NCBI GenBank assembly: GCA_018806915.1
Contig: JAGKQI010000024.1
Location: forward strand, 124,001-188,000
Source of the DNA: Phytophthora colocasiae
Lineage: Eukaryota > Oomycota > Peronosporomycetes > Peronosporales > Peronosporaceae
Direction: 5' to 3'
Length of the DNA: 64,000 nucleotides
How positions within the stretch are numbered: the stretch's first letter is position 1; the number at the start of each line of letters is the position of its first letter. Under the pieces are notes generated by a model. It searched no databases. It was not told the origin of the DNA and saw only the letters and a program-made list of their open reading frames with translations. This document shows, in pieces, positions 41,102 through 53,238 of this stretch. A program made the position numbers and the translations under genes.

Positions 41102-42566
41102 TGTGGTGAAGCGGACGAAAAAAATTTTCCCGGAGAGGCGATGTCAGCCACGAACCCGAATAGAGTCGGAACGAGCGACAGGGGGGACCTGTGATCGCCA
41201 GATCTGGGTCGAATCAGACGAAGGTACGATGGGTCCCGCCGGGAACAGGCAACGGAGACACCGGCGAAGAAGCAGGTGGAGCGGTGTTCGTGGGTGATCC
41301 GAACCCTGCCGTGGTGTTCGTGGGTGATCCGAATCCTGCCGGAGGAAGAATGGGGAAATCAAGGATGTTCTCGCGCGATCAACGATGACGGGGTCCCAAG
41401 TGAACACGATCGGCTTACCCCGGCGCCTCGAAGCCTCTAACAGCATGATCCTACTTCCCCGGGCGGCAACGAAGCAGGATCACGCAGGATCACTGCGTGA
41501 TCTTCTCCCGTTTAGGTACGAGATCAGCTCCGGATCAAGCTCAGCCCCAGGCGCGACGCAGACTCTTCTGGTGGCCTGATCCGGATTCTTTGAAGGATTA
41601 CCAAGCGGGATCAGGCCGCGATCAAGCCCCAATTAAGTGCGAGATCAAGCTTCGGTTAAGTGCGAGATCAAGCTTCGGTTAAGTGCGAGATCAAGCTTCG
41701 GTTAAGTGCGAGATCAAGCTTCGGTTAAGTGCGAGATCAAGCTTCGGTTAAGTACGAGATCAAGCTTCGGTTAAGTGCGAGATCAAGCTTCCGGTTATGA
41801 TACGATCAAGCTTCGGTTAAAATGCAGATCGGCTCAAGATCAGGGTTAGAGGGAACCAAGCTAGGGATCAGCTCTGTAGCCAGTGTCATGTGATCGTAGG
41901 ATAGTAAATCAGGATGGGATTAGTAGGCATAGGAATAACCATAAACAGACTCGAATTTGCCTGAACCACTCAAGTGTCTTCGCTACGCCTGGAACCGGGA
42001 ACTACATTGGCCCTACAAGCGTCAGGAAGGTAAGGATACGTGACCTAGTATGGCGGTTAAGTCTGGATAATATATTGGCCAGCTTTGCCTATCTAGTGAA
42101 CTATCCTTTAAGTGCATACATCGGATCGGAAGGAATTGGTTGTTTAGCCTAAGGATCCCGTCGAATCTCGCCCCCTCAAGACCCCCGCTATCGGAAGCGG
42201 AAAACAACGAAAGGAAGGGACTGAATCCCGAACATTGGACTATTGGAAGACCTGGATCAAGAACCAGGCACCCGGATCAAGGCTCGAGAACTCGCCTACG
42301 ACCGGGATCAAGTACCCCAAGGTGGAGTGAAGAACTTCCACGCCGCCTCAAACCCCTGCGTCACCCAAGACCTTCTTCTCGTCCCAAGACATCTTCAGAA
42401 GTTACCTGGAAGAGCATAACCCGCCTACCGACGGGTACACAAGGTGAACACTACACGCAACAAGATCACGGATCATCGGGGGACCCCCTCCGTTAGTCGG
42501 TGTCTGGGCGCAAGTGGCGATCGCGATCGGCCTCAACCAGATTTTGGCCAGATCCGCTCCACCACA
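41102..42566 (+). repeat. GyC-1 3' LTR
   Basis: 1465 bp, matching 28495-29958. The 23-bp array (41633-41840) starts with regular units and ends in two damaged ones. Several single-base differences from the 5' LTR are homopolymer length changes. Confidence 0.92.
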
Positions 42567-43361
42567 GATGCATCGCACACTACGTGGAATGGACGATCTT
42601 GGTCCGCCACGGCCAAGATCGGCGCTTCAGTCAAGCCCTGCTTGACTGCACCGAATGCCTCCTCGCACTCGGTCGTCCAAATCCACTCAGCTTCTTTCTT
42701 AAGAAGCTGTGACAACGGGCGAATCTTGCCCGCATAGTTCTCCACGTACTTGCACAAGTACGTGGCAAGCCCAAGGAACTGCCTCAGTTCCTTCACATTG
42801 GATGGCGTGGGCCATTCATTGATCACTCTGACCTTCTCTGGGTCAGGGCGCACGCCGTCTTTCCCCACGAGACACCCCAGCACGGGTATCTCGCTCGCCC
42901 CGAAGATACACTTCTTCAGGTTCGCATAGAGCTTATGTTTCCTCATAAGCTCTAGCAGCTTCCGGAGATGCACCTTGTGCATCTCAATGTCCGTCTTCCC
43001 GTTCACAGCCCGGCTGTGGACGAACACGTCGTCGAAGTAGCTCGGTGCGAAGTCGCGCACCGAGCGCAATAGATGTGTCACGCATCTATTGAACGTCGCA
43101 GGGGCGTTCTTAAGCCCCTGTGGCATGACGAGCCACTCCCAAAGCATACCGCTTGGAGTGCTTACCGCAGTGAGAGGGATGTCCCTCTCACGCATGAGGA
43201 TCTGATAGAATCCATCACGCAGATCTAGAGCACTGAAGATAGTGCTCAAGGCCATCGAATCGATGATAACATCTTTTCGCGGTATCGGCGTCTGCGCCGG
43301 TATCGTCGCATCGTTCAACTTGTTGTACGCATGAACGATGCGCCAGCCGCCCTGTGGTTTC
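42567..43361 (-). pseudogene. GyB-1 reverse transcriptase palm to RNase H start
   Basis: A minus-strand frame continuous over about 265 codons: GWRIVHAYNKLNDATIPAQT, TIFSALDLRDGFYQILM (catalytic Asp), MLWEWLVMPQGLKNAPATF, SYFDDVFVHSRAV (DD pair), LATYLCKYVENYAGKIRPLS and RPFHVVCDAS, where GyC-1 inserted. All RT residues are intact. The right end joins 55494 across CopA-2. Confidence 0.9.
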
Positions 43362-43643
43362 TGTTGCAGGTGATCCAATACGATCCCGCAATGATTACGG
43401 TAAGATGTTTACGCCACCGATGATTAGACGAGTAGGATGATTGGACGAGTACAGAATGTTGGTGATTGGATGCACCAAATGATTGGATGCAGACCAGGTA
43501 GAGAAAACAGTGTAAGCTCATATCAATCAATCACTTCTGAATTTCCATTCTACCCCTCAAGTGACTTCCCTCGCCTCGGCCTCCTCGCCCCAAGCTTCGG
43601 CAGTCCTCCCCTCGCAAGACAACCTCTACCACGAACTTCTTCA
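43362..43643 (+). repeat. CopA-2 5' LTR
   Basis: 282 bp, followed without gap by the primer-binding site GGTTATGAGCCCAAG (43644-43658) that holds the Gag ATG at 43648. Confidence 0.95.
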
Positions 43644-43647
43644 GGTT

Positions 43648-46600
43648 ATGAGCCCAAGTACCATGTCATCTGTCCAAGATACCAAGATCTCCATCGACAA
43701 GTTCAACGGCGAGAACTACGCCACGTGGAACCGTTACATGCGTGGCGTGTTCCTGACCAAGTCGGTGTGGAATGTGGTGAACCGCGAGACGACGCCTACG
43801 TTCACGGACTCCAGGGCCAAGGACGAGTATGTCAAGTCGAGCAACGTCGCCTTCGGTCTGATGCTCCTCCACATGAACGCGGACTACCATCATATTGTCG
43901 ACGACTACGAGGAAGCCTGGGTCGCGTGGGCGCGCTTGCGTACCCTTTACGGTGGATCGCAGAAGGCTGGACGCATATATCTCAAGCGTCAGCTCTTCAG
44001 CATGGAGATGGCAGAAGGCGGAAACATCCTTCACCATTGCAACGAAGTCCTCAACATCAGCGCGAAGCTTAGCAGTATCGGCGCCAAGATGGAGGACGAG
44101 GATGTGGCGATCTGCTTGCTGCGCAGTCTGCCCAAGAGCTACGAGAACGTCGTACTCAACATGGAGATGAGCAATGCAGAGCTGCGGACGCAAGATGTAG
44201 TGAAGGTGCTCACGAATGAGCATATCAAGCGACAAGGCGAAGACTGCGGCGGTGAAAATCGAGGAAGCAGCAAAGGCCTTCAACGCCGAGCGTCAAACTC
44301 GCCAGGTGTATGACTACTGCGTAAAATTGGGGCACGTTATCGACAAGTGCTGGACCAAGCAGAAAGAAGAAAATCGAGGAGCACGACGCGGCCGAGGTGG
44401 TCGCGGTGCCAGCAACGTTGAGTGGTGCGACGACGATGACGACTACATCGCGTTTGCAGTCTCCATGTCGACAGCGTGTGGAATGTCGTCGGGCAAGAAG
44501 TTTCAAGGCTCATGGGCGATCGACAGTGGTGCAACCCACCACATTTGCAACGACAAGTCCAAGTTCATCGACATCAACTTGCGCGACGAAGGCGAACTCA
44601 CAGTTGCCAACGGTCAAACGGCCAAGATTTTGGGAGTTGGTACCGTTGTGCAACAAGTGATTCTGCCCAACCGGAGTGTGCGCGACGTCCGAGTCGAAGA
44701 TGCTCTCTACGTGCCGAGTATGAACAAGAACCTGCTGTCTGTGCCTCAGATCAACCGAGGTGGAGATTTCAAGGTGGTGTTTGACGGCTCCGAGATGCAC
44801 ATTGCGCGCAAGTCGTCGAAGAAGATCGTTGCTTCCGCAGACCTGATCGACGGACTCTACTGGCTACGAGTACCCAAGGGTTCTGCCAATTCGACGACTA
44901 CGGTCTCGATCAACAGTGTCGATCTTCATGCGCGGATGGGTCATGCTCCGAACGACGTGCTACGGAAGATGGTTTCGAGCGGCATGGTGACGGGCGCGAA
45001 AATGCCGACATCGTCGAAGAACTCAAGCGGATGCCGCGGGTGTCAGCAAAGGAAGATGGTCCAAAAACCCTTTCCGAGTAACCCGGACAAGCCCAAGTAC
45101 AAGCCATTCGAGTTCCTGCACTTCGACCTTTGTGGCCCCATGGAGAAAGAGTCGCTTGGTGGCAGCAAGTATCTACTGCTGATCACTGACGAAGCCAGCG
45201 GCTGCATGACGGGGATTCTGTTTGCGCGCCAAGTCGGAGAGTGAAGACTGTCTGCGCAAGTTCATCGCTAAAGTGGAGCGCCAATTCGATGCCAGGGTCA
45301 AGTTCGTGCGTCATGACGGTGCCAAGGAGTTCGCGACCAACTCGCTCAAGGCCTTTTACGACAATCATGGCATTGAAGTCCAGCCGACGGTTCGATATGC
45401 GCATCAGACGAATGCTACTGCGGAACGCGCCAACCGGACGATTGTGACTATCGGGCGCAGCATGCTTCACTTCGCACGTTTGGACAAGACGTTTTGGGCG
45501 GAAGCGGCGATGACGGCAATTTACATCAAGAATCGACTGCCGTCACCCAAGGTCCCAGGGAAGACGCCGTTTGAGATTGTGTACAAGAGGAAGCCCAACG
45601 TGAAGCACATGCGCGTTTTCGGGTGCAAGGCCTACGTCCTGACGCCGAAGGAGAAGCGACTCAAGTGGGACCCCAAGGCTCGTGAAGGAATTTTCATGGG
45701 CTATGAAGAGCGTTCGAAGGCGTATCGCGTTTATGACATCGAGGCGGGCCAGGTAGTGATTTCTCGCGATGTCACTTTTGACGAATCGACCTTCGACGAC
45801 GCCAATGTTGTTGTGGATGATGATGAAGATGTCGAAGATGCTGCGGATATCCTTGAAGACCTCGAGATTTCGAACGACCATGGAACGCGTGAATTCAAGC
45901 AGGCTGGGAAACGCAAGGCTCGTTCTAATGCTGAGGATCGTGAACATGTTCGTCGACCGCGTCGCAGCGCCGGATTAGAAGAAGCAAGCGCTCCAGACTC
46001 TGACCATCAAGAAGCCAAATCTGAAGACAATGATGATGATGACTCGACTCAGCCGATGTACTGGCGTGCGAGTGCCAATGCAGTGGAGACGAGTGACAGC
46101 GCCGAGCCGAAGACGTTCCAAGATGCTGTGAGCGGCGAAGACCAAGTCCACTGGCGGAAGGCGATCCGAGCAGAACTCAAGTCGATGCGACTTCGTGGAG
46201 TGTTTCGTGGCGCCAAATTACCGAACAACCAACGCGCGGTCGGAACCAAGTGGGTGTTCAAGATCAAGCGTAAAGCCGACGGGTCCATCGAGAAGTACAA
46301 GGCTCGACTCGTCGCGAAAGGATTTGTGCAGAAGTATGGCATCGACTACACCGAGACGTTTTCGCCGGTGGTCAAGTACGTCACGCTGCGAATGATCATC
46401 GCTGTGGCCAAGTTCTTCAATTGGCCTCTCGACCAACTTGATGTTGTCACGGCGTTCCTGTACGGCTTGATGAAGGAGAAGGTGTTCTGCAGTGTTCCAG
46501 AAGGCGTGGAACTTGATGACGGCTACGACTGCGTGGAACTGCTCAAGGCGATCTACGGTCTCAAGCAAGCTTCTCGAGTGTGGAATGAGACTTTTGACGA

Positions 46601-47026
46601 GTATGTGCGCTCCATCGGATTTCGCGTTTCGAGCTACGATCCGTGCCTCTACATCAAGATTGTCGATGGTGACTGCGTTCTGATGCTGGTGTACGTCGAC
46701 GATGTTTTGGTGACCGGAAGCTCTTCGACGATCATTGCTGAAGTCAAGAAACAGCTCAAGGCACGATTCGAGATGACCGACAGCGGCAAATGTTCCTTCA
46801 TTCTGGGGATTGAGGTGGTCGACAATGCGGATGGCAGTGTCACATTGAGTCAAGCTCGCTACATCAACGACATCCTGGAGCGCTTTGGCATGCAGAACTG
46901 CAAACCTGCTGCCAGTCCAGTCGACCTCAGCATGAAGCTCGTTGCCAGTGACGTCTCGACCAAGTTGGATGCGCCGTTTCGCGAAGCTGTCGGTGCTCTC
47001 ATGCACTTGATGACGTCGACTCGCCC
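43648..47026 (+). pseudogene. CopA-2 Gag, protease, integrase and reverse transcriptase
   Basis: Nearly intact polyprotein: [20 protein letters not shown], a zinc knuckle with a small change ([16 protein letters not shown] in place of [14 protein letters not shown], so the first cysteine is lost), protease WAIDSGATHHICNDKSKF, integrase HFDLCGPME, VRHDGAKEFATN and NATAERANRTIV, RT VDVVTAFLYGL-type motif and LVYVDDVLVTG. Two frameshifts are seen: a missing base pair at about 44240 (GGCGAAGACT for GGCGAGAAGACT) and an extra G at about 45211. GyA-5 interrupts it after MTSTRP. Confidence 0.92.
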
Positions 47027-47407
47027 TGTAACGGGGATGTTACACGAATGTTTCTCGTTGGTGTGTGACACACGTGGATACATTTATGTGGGTACATAAT
47101 GGTGTGGCACACACGAGTAGATACGTAGATGGCCTCAGAGCCTCACGTTGCATTTTGATTAGGATTTAGTATGTTAGATACTAAATCCGTTACATTTAGG
47201 ATTAGGGCAGTAAAGTCAATAAAAATCAGTTTGCATTTTACATAGTTAGTGTTAGTCCTTTGTTATAGGGACACTGACTCTGTGAGTCCCGTATTTAGTG
47301 GACTACTTGGTTCTTGTATAGAACCGAAGGCTAGTGCCTTGCAAGCAGGACTCTACGAGTCAACTAAACTTCCTCTGTGCCGTGCACACCTACGCAGCCC
47401 CGCTGCA
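47027..47407 (+). repeat. GyA-5 5' LTR
   Basis: 381 bp from TGTAACGGGG to CCCGCTGCA. It has one copy of the GATACATTTATGTGGGTACA unit; the 3' LTR has two. Confidence 0.93.
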
Positions 47408-47409
47408 TC

Positions 47410-47427
47410 TGGTAGCACTTGTAGTCA
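47410..47427 (+). promoter_or_regulatory. GyA-5 primer-binding site
   Basis: TGGTAGCACTTGTAGTCA begins two bases after the LTR. TGG pairs with a tRNA CCA end, and the next seven bases would pair with an acceptor strand AAGTGCT plus A. The tRNA was not identified. Confidence 0.55.
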
Positions 47428-47464
47428 ATCCAACTCCTGAGTTGAAGACTGTTTCTCTGTGAGA

Positions 47465-48430
47465 ATGGAGCCAGAAGCATACGCTCACTTGACTCCGAGT
47501 CAGCGGGACACGCTTAACAAGCTTACGTCCTTGCTGGGCCCGGAAGGTACGGCGCACCTTGCGTCCCAAGGGCCGGAGGCCGTCAACGCGCGCCTCGAGG
47601 CATTTGCCTCGTACGAAAACGCTCTCGTCGAGCACATTCAGCGGAATGTAACAGGGGTTACCCCTGCTCCGAGAGCTAAGCCCGTCACGCTCAGCGTGAA
47701 GACCTTCCTCGGGAATGAGGAAGAACCTCCTTTGTGGACCCGAGAGGTCGAAATGGCCATGGGGGCCGCCATGCTCCAGTTGGAGGCAACGCGTTGCGTT
47801 TGCTATCTCTAAGCTCGAAGGACGAGCACGAGAATGGGCCTTGACGTCTGGGACGTCGGTGGAAGCGGCCTTCCCACATGGGGCGAGCTAAAGGCCAAGC
47901 TCACGCAAGTGTTTGCTCCGCCTAACCAGGCGTATCGCGTGCGGTCACGCTTCCTTGCTTGTCGCCAGGGCAAGAAGGATCTGGTGGACTATGTCCAAGA
48001 GCTGCGCACGCTCATTGCTGGCATGGCTGCCGACCCTCTACCTGAGGTGGTCGCCGTGACCGTCTTCATGGAAGGCTTACGAGCTGGCGTGGCCAGGACG
48101 GAGACATTCCGTCAGAACCCCCACAGCTTCGAAGATGCTGTCAGCGTGGCATTGAATGCCGAACACAACTTTAAGTTGTCGAGGGTCGGTGCTAGCAGCA
48201 CAGGGTCCGGTGGACCCGAGCCCATGGACCTCAGCTATGCTGAAGATGAGGTAGCTGAGCTACGAGCTGCGGTGCAGCGTATGAGCACCCGCCGGTGCTA
48301 TACATGCGGCAGTCCCTCACACCTGAGGCCCAACTGCCCTCTGCGCAAAGAGCGCGCCGGCCAAAATGGCCGCAACCCTGTCGCGGGTCCCGCTTTGGGC
48401 TCTGCCCAGGGAAACGCCGGCTCCCAGTAG
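47465..48430 (+). pseudogene. GyA-5 gag
   Basis: Starts [20 protein letters not shown] at ATG 47465. The capsid part is read to [13 protein letters not shown], where deletions near 47785 change frame. A second frame (47834 on) gives KAKLTQVFAPPNQAYRVRSR, VQELRTLIAGMAADPLPEVV and the zinc knuckle CYTCGSPSHLRPNC (CX2CX4HX4C intact, about 48298-48340). It stops at 48428-48430. The protease frame overlaps its last 65 bases in +1. Confidence 0.88.
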
Positions 48431-50276
48431 ACGCGGGGCGGTCTACTGGGAAGAACTGAGTTCTGCAGTGCGTGAGAGGCACTGGGGCTCAGCCCCGAAG
48501 AGCTCCGTGCTCTTGAACACGGAACGTGTGAGCAAGCAGGGCTTGCTGGTCGTCCAGGTGGACGTGAAGGGCTTTGAGAAGCCGTGGATCGTGTTGATCG
48601 ATTCGGGGGCGTCTGGCAACTACGTCAGACGCTCCACCGTTGAAGGTAGTCAGCAATATGCTGAGGCGCTTCGAGCGCGAAGAGGTGACACAGTCACAGT
48701 CCGTCTAGCGACGGGCGTCCGTGTCACGGTGGCCAAGGTCCCCATGGACCTGCGGTTGAAGTTCTTGGACTTCGATAGCGTGGAACGCTGCTTGGTCCTG
48801 GACCTGGATTCGAGGTACGACCTCATCCTTGGCATGGCGTGGCTGGAGCGCCACGAGCCATGGATTGATTGGAGGTCGAAGACCTTAGGTGCTACGCACT
48901 TCTCTCCTAGTGGAGCTTTGGCGAGTCATGAACCCACCTCTGCTAGGAAGCAGAAGCGCTATTGGCGCGAGCATCGAGCCGAGTCGGCTATGATGCTGGA
49001 AGTCGGTGTGTCCGAGTTGGTGGACAGCACCGAGTGCGAGGACCGCAGTCCTGTTGAGCGCGTAGCGCTGGTTGACAGTGAGTCAACGTGTGGGCAAAGC
49101 TCACGTAACCCCTGTGGGGCGGCACGTACTCCGCCGAGTGACGCCGGTCATGGACCGTCACTGGATGCCGATGGCATCGGGCCTTACCAGGCCGTGAACT
49201 GTGGGGCGGCACGTACTCCGTCGAGTGATACTGGTCGTGGACCAAGTCGATCGCTGAGTGTCTCTGACACTGGACCTGTTACGGTCATTGATTGTGCAGC
49301 GGCACGTACTCCGCTGAGCGGTATCGGTCGTCGACCGAGTGGATCGCAGAGTGTCACTGACACTGGGCCTGAAGGGGCCGAAACCTGTGCGGCGGCACGT
49401 ACTCCGTCTAGTGACGTCGGCGGTAGACCGAGTCAGTCACTGAGTGTCACTGACACTGGGCCGGGCAAGGCCATTACCTGTGCAGCGGCACGTACTCCGT
49501 CGAGTGGACGTTCGTCGGCTAGGCGACGACGTCGTAAGGCCCTATGGGCGAGACGCTCTGCGTCTGAGTCGTCCGTGACGTCAAGTGTCAACGCACGAGA
49601 GGGCTGTGGGCAGCTATACACTCTGGTTGATGGAGTGGACGGCGGTGCCGAAGGCAGCGTCCTGCTGGACGGACTGCCGAGTGTTGACAAGCTCCTTGAG
49701 CTAGAAGAGATGTCGTTCGCCGACTTTGGCGATGCCTTGAAGGCTGGCGAACTCGCCGAGGTGGTCATCGTTCGACCTGAAGAGGAGTTAAACTCATCGT
49801 CCCTCGTTGACGAGTCCGTCTTGGCCGAGGTCAAGAAGGCGCTGAGCGCCAGGAGTGGATCGGAGATCCTCAAGAATCCCTCGGATCCCTTCTACTCCTT
49901 GCTGAAGGAATATGGAGACGTTGTCTCAAAGGAACCACCGAGTGGCCTGCCTCCTGACCGAGGCGTTCGTCACGAGATCGACTTAGTTCCCGGAACTAAA
50001 TACTGCGTGACCCGGCAGTGGCCTCTTCCTAAAGAGCAATGCGACGTCATTGACGCCTTCTTCCGTGCTAAGCACGCGGCGGGTCTCGTGCGCGAGAGCA
50101 AGTCTCCGCACTCCGCGCCAACGTTCTGTGTCAGAAAGCCGAATGGCAAGTGGCGTATCGTTCACGCTTTAACAAGCTCAACGCTGCCACGATTCCGGCG
50201 CAGACGCCGATTCCTAGGAAGGATGTTCTTCAGAACAACATGGTGGGTTGCACCATGTACAGTGCGCTCGACTTAG
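48366..50276 (+). pseudogene. GyA-5 protease, repeat linker and RT start
   Basis: A 636-codon frame. The aspartic protease has an intact active site (VLIDSGASGNYVRRSTVEGS) and second motif (DLDSRYDLILGMAWLERHEP). Next is a linker with five tandem units built on AARTPSSD, spaced 87, 93, 93 and 93 bases from 49121, and an Arg-rich stretch (SARRRRRKALWARR). The RT start is read as GTKYCVTRQWPLPKEQCDVI and PHSAPTFCVRKPNGKWRIVH. A lost T in a T run near 50167 shifts the frame; the correct continuation is at 50150-50695. Confidence 0.9.
49110..49515 (+). repeat. 93-bp in-frame repeats in the GyA-5 protease-RT linker
   Basis: GGCACGTACTCCG recurs at 49121, 49208, 49301, 49394 and 49487, each time encoding AARTP. 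Units carry a GVTDTGP-like middle (SLSVSDTGP, SQSVTDTGP, SLSVTDTGP). GyA-3 has only two units, so copy number varies between copies without changing frame. Confidence 0.88.
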
Positions 50277-52101
50277 TCGATGGCTACTATCAGCTGCTCA
50301 TGCGAGCCAGTGATATTCCGCTTACAGCGGTGAGCACCCCGAGCGGTATGCTCTGGGAGTGGCTCGTCATGCCCCAAGGGCTGTCGAATGCGCCTGCAAC
50401 GTTCAATCGTCTAGTGACGCAGTTGTTCAGGCCCCTACGGGCATTCGCACAGACGTACTTTGACGATGTGTTCGTCCACAGTCGTGCTGAGCACGGGAAG
50501 ACTGATGTCGAGGTACACGTGGAACACGTGAGAGCAGTGCTCGAGTGCATGCGCACCAACAAGTTGTACGCCAACGCGGACAAGTGCGTCTTTGGCGCGG
50601 AAGAAATCCCTTTCCTAGGGTGCTTCATTGGGAAGCATGGCCTTCGTGCTGATCCAGCAAAAGTCAAGGCCATTGTGGACTGGCCGGTTCCTTGAACCAG
50701 AAGGACTTGCGTAAGTGGCTGGGCTTGGCCAACTACTTGCACAAGTACAGCGAGAACTACGCTGAGTTGGCTCGGCCACTGTCGGATCTCCTTAAGAAGG
50801 ATGCCGAATGGGTATGGCGTGCTGAGCACGAGAGTGCGTTCACTCGTATCAAGGATAGCCTGCTTCAGGCACCGATACTGGCGTTGCCAGACCCCGATCG
50901 TCCGTTCATCGTCGTCTGTGACGCCTCGGACTTTGCCATCGGCAGTGCTTTGCTACAAGCGGACGCCGACGGGCGCGAACGCGTCATTGCGTTTGAGTCT
51001 CGGCAGCTCAAGGCTGCTGAGAAGAACTATCCAGTTCATGACAAGGAGCTACTTGCGATGAAGTACGCTCTCGTCAAATTCAGGGTTCACCTGCTCGGCT
51101 CCAAGCCGTTTGTGATCTACACGGATCATGCGTCACTACGCACAGCGACGCAGTCGCCTCACCTCTCGCAGAGGATGGCCCGATGGCTCTCCTTCTTTGC
51201 GGAGTATAACTTCGAGGTGAAGTACAAGCCTGGAAGGCAGAACGTCCTCGCTGACGCGTTATCACGTCGCCCGGACTATGAGTTATCTCATGTCACCTCG
51301 GTGACGTCGTCCGTGACGGACATGGTTCGAGCAGCGTACGCTCAGGACGACTCTTGTGTCGCGCTGCTTCAAGCTCTAGGGAGCGATGAGTTTAAGGACT
51401 CAAAGGTGACTCTGTCACGACGCCTAAAGGCGAGACTCCAACGCTATAGCCTGGGAGGCGGTCTACTGTACTACAGCACGGGTCAGGATGACCCACCACG
51501 TGTGGTGGTTCCTCACGATGAGGACCTGAAGTATCGTATCCTCTATGAGGCCCACGACACGCCCACAAGCGGCCACCTCGGTCGCGAGAAGACCTACGGC
51601 TCGGTGAGCTCCATGTACTGGTGGCCGAAGATGTACAAGTGGGTCAGCACATATGTGCACACGTGCGAGACGTGTCAGCGGGTTAAACCCTCGCCGCATG
51701 CGGCAGCGCCTTTGGCGAGCTTGCCTGTACCCTCTGGGTGTTGGCAGTCCATGAGTATGGACTTCGTGTTTGGCCTGCCGAAGGATACGGCAGGCAACAC
51801 GGGCGTTGTGGTCTTCGTTGACCGTCTGAGCAAGATGGCTCACCTCGCGGCTGTGCCGGACACCGTCGATGGCGCTGGTACAGCGACGATCTTTATCGAT
51901 CGGGTCTTCCGTCAGCATGGGCTGCCAGAGACCATTGTCTCGGATCGAGACCCCCGTTTCACGGGTCACTTCTGGACGTCCGTCTTCAAAGTGCTTGGCA
52001 CTCGACTGGACATGTCCACGGCGGATCATCCGCAGACCGACGGTCAGACTGGAACGCGTGAACCGCGTCCTGGAGGACATCCTCCGCAGCGTATGCGCTG
52101 A
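50168..52101 (+). pseudogene. GyA-5 reverse transcriptase, RNase H and integrase
   Basis: RT: CTMYSALDLVDGYYQLLM, EWLVMPQGLSNAPATF, TYFDDVFVHSRAE. A lost C near 50690 (GGTTCCTTGAACC) shifts to the next frame, which starts NQKDLRKWLGLANYLHKYSE. RNase H: FIVVCDASDFAIGSALLQ and LADALSRRPDYE. Integrase: HLGREKTYGSVSSMYW with CETCQRVK, then MDFVFGLPKD, SDRDPRFTGHFW and ADHPQTDGQT. At that point an extra G (CAGACTGGAACGC) destroys the ERVNRVLED motif and shifts frame again. All catalytic residues are recoverable by ignoring single-base homopolymer indels. Confidence 0.92.
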
Positions 52102-53238
52102 AACGCCGAAGCGTTGGAGCGCTATGCTCCCTCTCGTTGAGTTCTCAATGAACAACGAGGTGCATGCCTCGACAGGCTTCAACCCGTTCTAGGTGAACGG
52201 CCTTGCGCATCCGCGCGTCCCGCTCACTCCGCCACGCGGTAGCCTTGGGCTTGGTGGGGAGAGGCTGTGCCGTCGCTCGACTCGAGCTTGCTGATGTCAG
52301 CCCCTTGCTGTTCGCAAGCAAGTCGATGACTTCCTCTCGATGAGGCTTAGCGTCTTACGCCGTGTGCGTGACACAATGGCTGAAAGCCAAGATGTTCAAA
52401 AGGAACAAGCTGATGCCAAAGGCAGAAGCAACGTAATGTGGGAAGTTCAAGGTCGGTGACCACGTTTTATTAAACGCTAAGAACCTGCCTACACACGCAG
52501 TGTCGGCCGTCTTCAAGACGAAGTTGCGGCCGCGCTTCATTGGACCGTTCACGGTCGTGGCCAAGAAGGGCCTGGCATACACGCTTGACTTGCCAAAGCG
52601 TATGCGAACACATCCTGTGTTCTACGTGGGCTTGCTTAAGCCATATCGGGACCCTGCTCTTGTGAGTTCTGAGGCGCTGGCGCCGGGTCGGACGAAGGCT
52701 GCACGGCAGCAGGTGGCAGAGCCACAGGTGGTTGCATCCGAACCAACAGGTCTTGTCGATCCGGAGCAACGTGATGCTCGAGGTCATAGACCCGCTGATG
52801 CAGCACCAGAGGCGACTCAGACCGGTCCCCGCGACTCTAGGTCTCCTCGAGACCAGTCGCTAAGCGATGGAGTCGGATGACCGACGTGGTGGTCGTGCTC
52901 CTTCACCGAGCCCACGCGGGTCTGCAAGCAATGCAGCGCGTCTACACTCGCAGCGCGAGAACCCATCGACCGCTCGTCCTCCTCCTGCTCTGCTCGATGA
53001 GCAAGGTGAGCTTCACTATCACGTGGATCGCCTAATGGCGCGGCGTCGTCGCCGAGGTCACAACCAGTATCTGGTGAAGTGGCGAGGTTACCCTCACTCA
53101 CAGAACTCGTGGGAGTTTGAGGTGCCACTACGGCAGGATTGCCCCGACGTCGTTGACGCGTATGATCGGGCACACCCGGTGTCAGACCGCCCGATGGGGG
53201 TGCGACGGAGTCGCCGGGTGCCAAGCACCTCCCACTAA
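52047..53238 (+). pseudogene. GyA-5 integrase tail and chromodomain
   Basis: Continues in shifted frames: LVEFSMNNEVHASTGFNPF, KTKLRPRFIGPFTVVAKKGL, THPVFYVGLLKPYRDP, an Ala/Arg-rich linker, then the chromodomain (HYHVDRLMARRRRRGHNQYL, KWRGYPHSQNSWEFEVP) and TAA at 53236-53238. The linker differs from GyA-3 and GyA-4, and the antisense strand here lacks the long coiled-coil frame of those copies. Confidence 0.88.

Larger units (their letters stand above)
28495..42566 (+). mobile_element. GyC-1: 14-kb Ty3/gypsy element, GATC-saturated, with dual RNase H and a convergent gene
   Basis: Complete in structure: 5' LTR (1464 bp), tRNA primer-binding site, gag, pol (protease, RT, RNase H, second RNase H, integrase, chromodomain), a long minus-strand gene, polypurine tract and 3' LTR (1465 bp). 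GATG flanks both ends (28491-28494 and 42567-42570), a 4-bp duplication. The LTR ends form an extended inverted repeat (TGTGGTGAAGCGGA, 13 of 14 bases). Elements with an added archaeal-type RNase H have been described in oomycetes as convergent with plant Tat elements. Frameshifts make it inactive as read. Confidence 0.93.

Noticed and set aside
46218..47006. Long minus-strand frame inside CopA-2 (262 codons), with counterparts at 11758-12510, 14547-15208, 60321-61160 and 63213-63863
   Set aside because: They are antisense shadows of the conserved polyprotein. They have no start context, domain or upstream signal, and their positions follow the sense codons.
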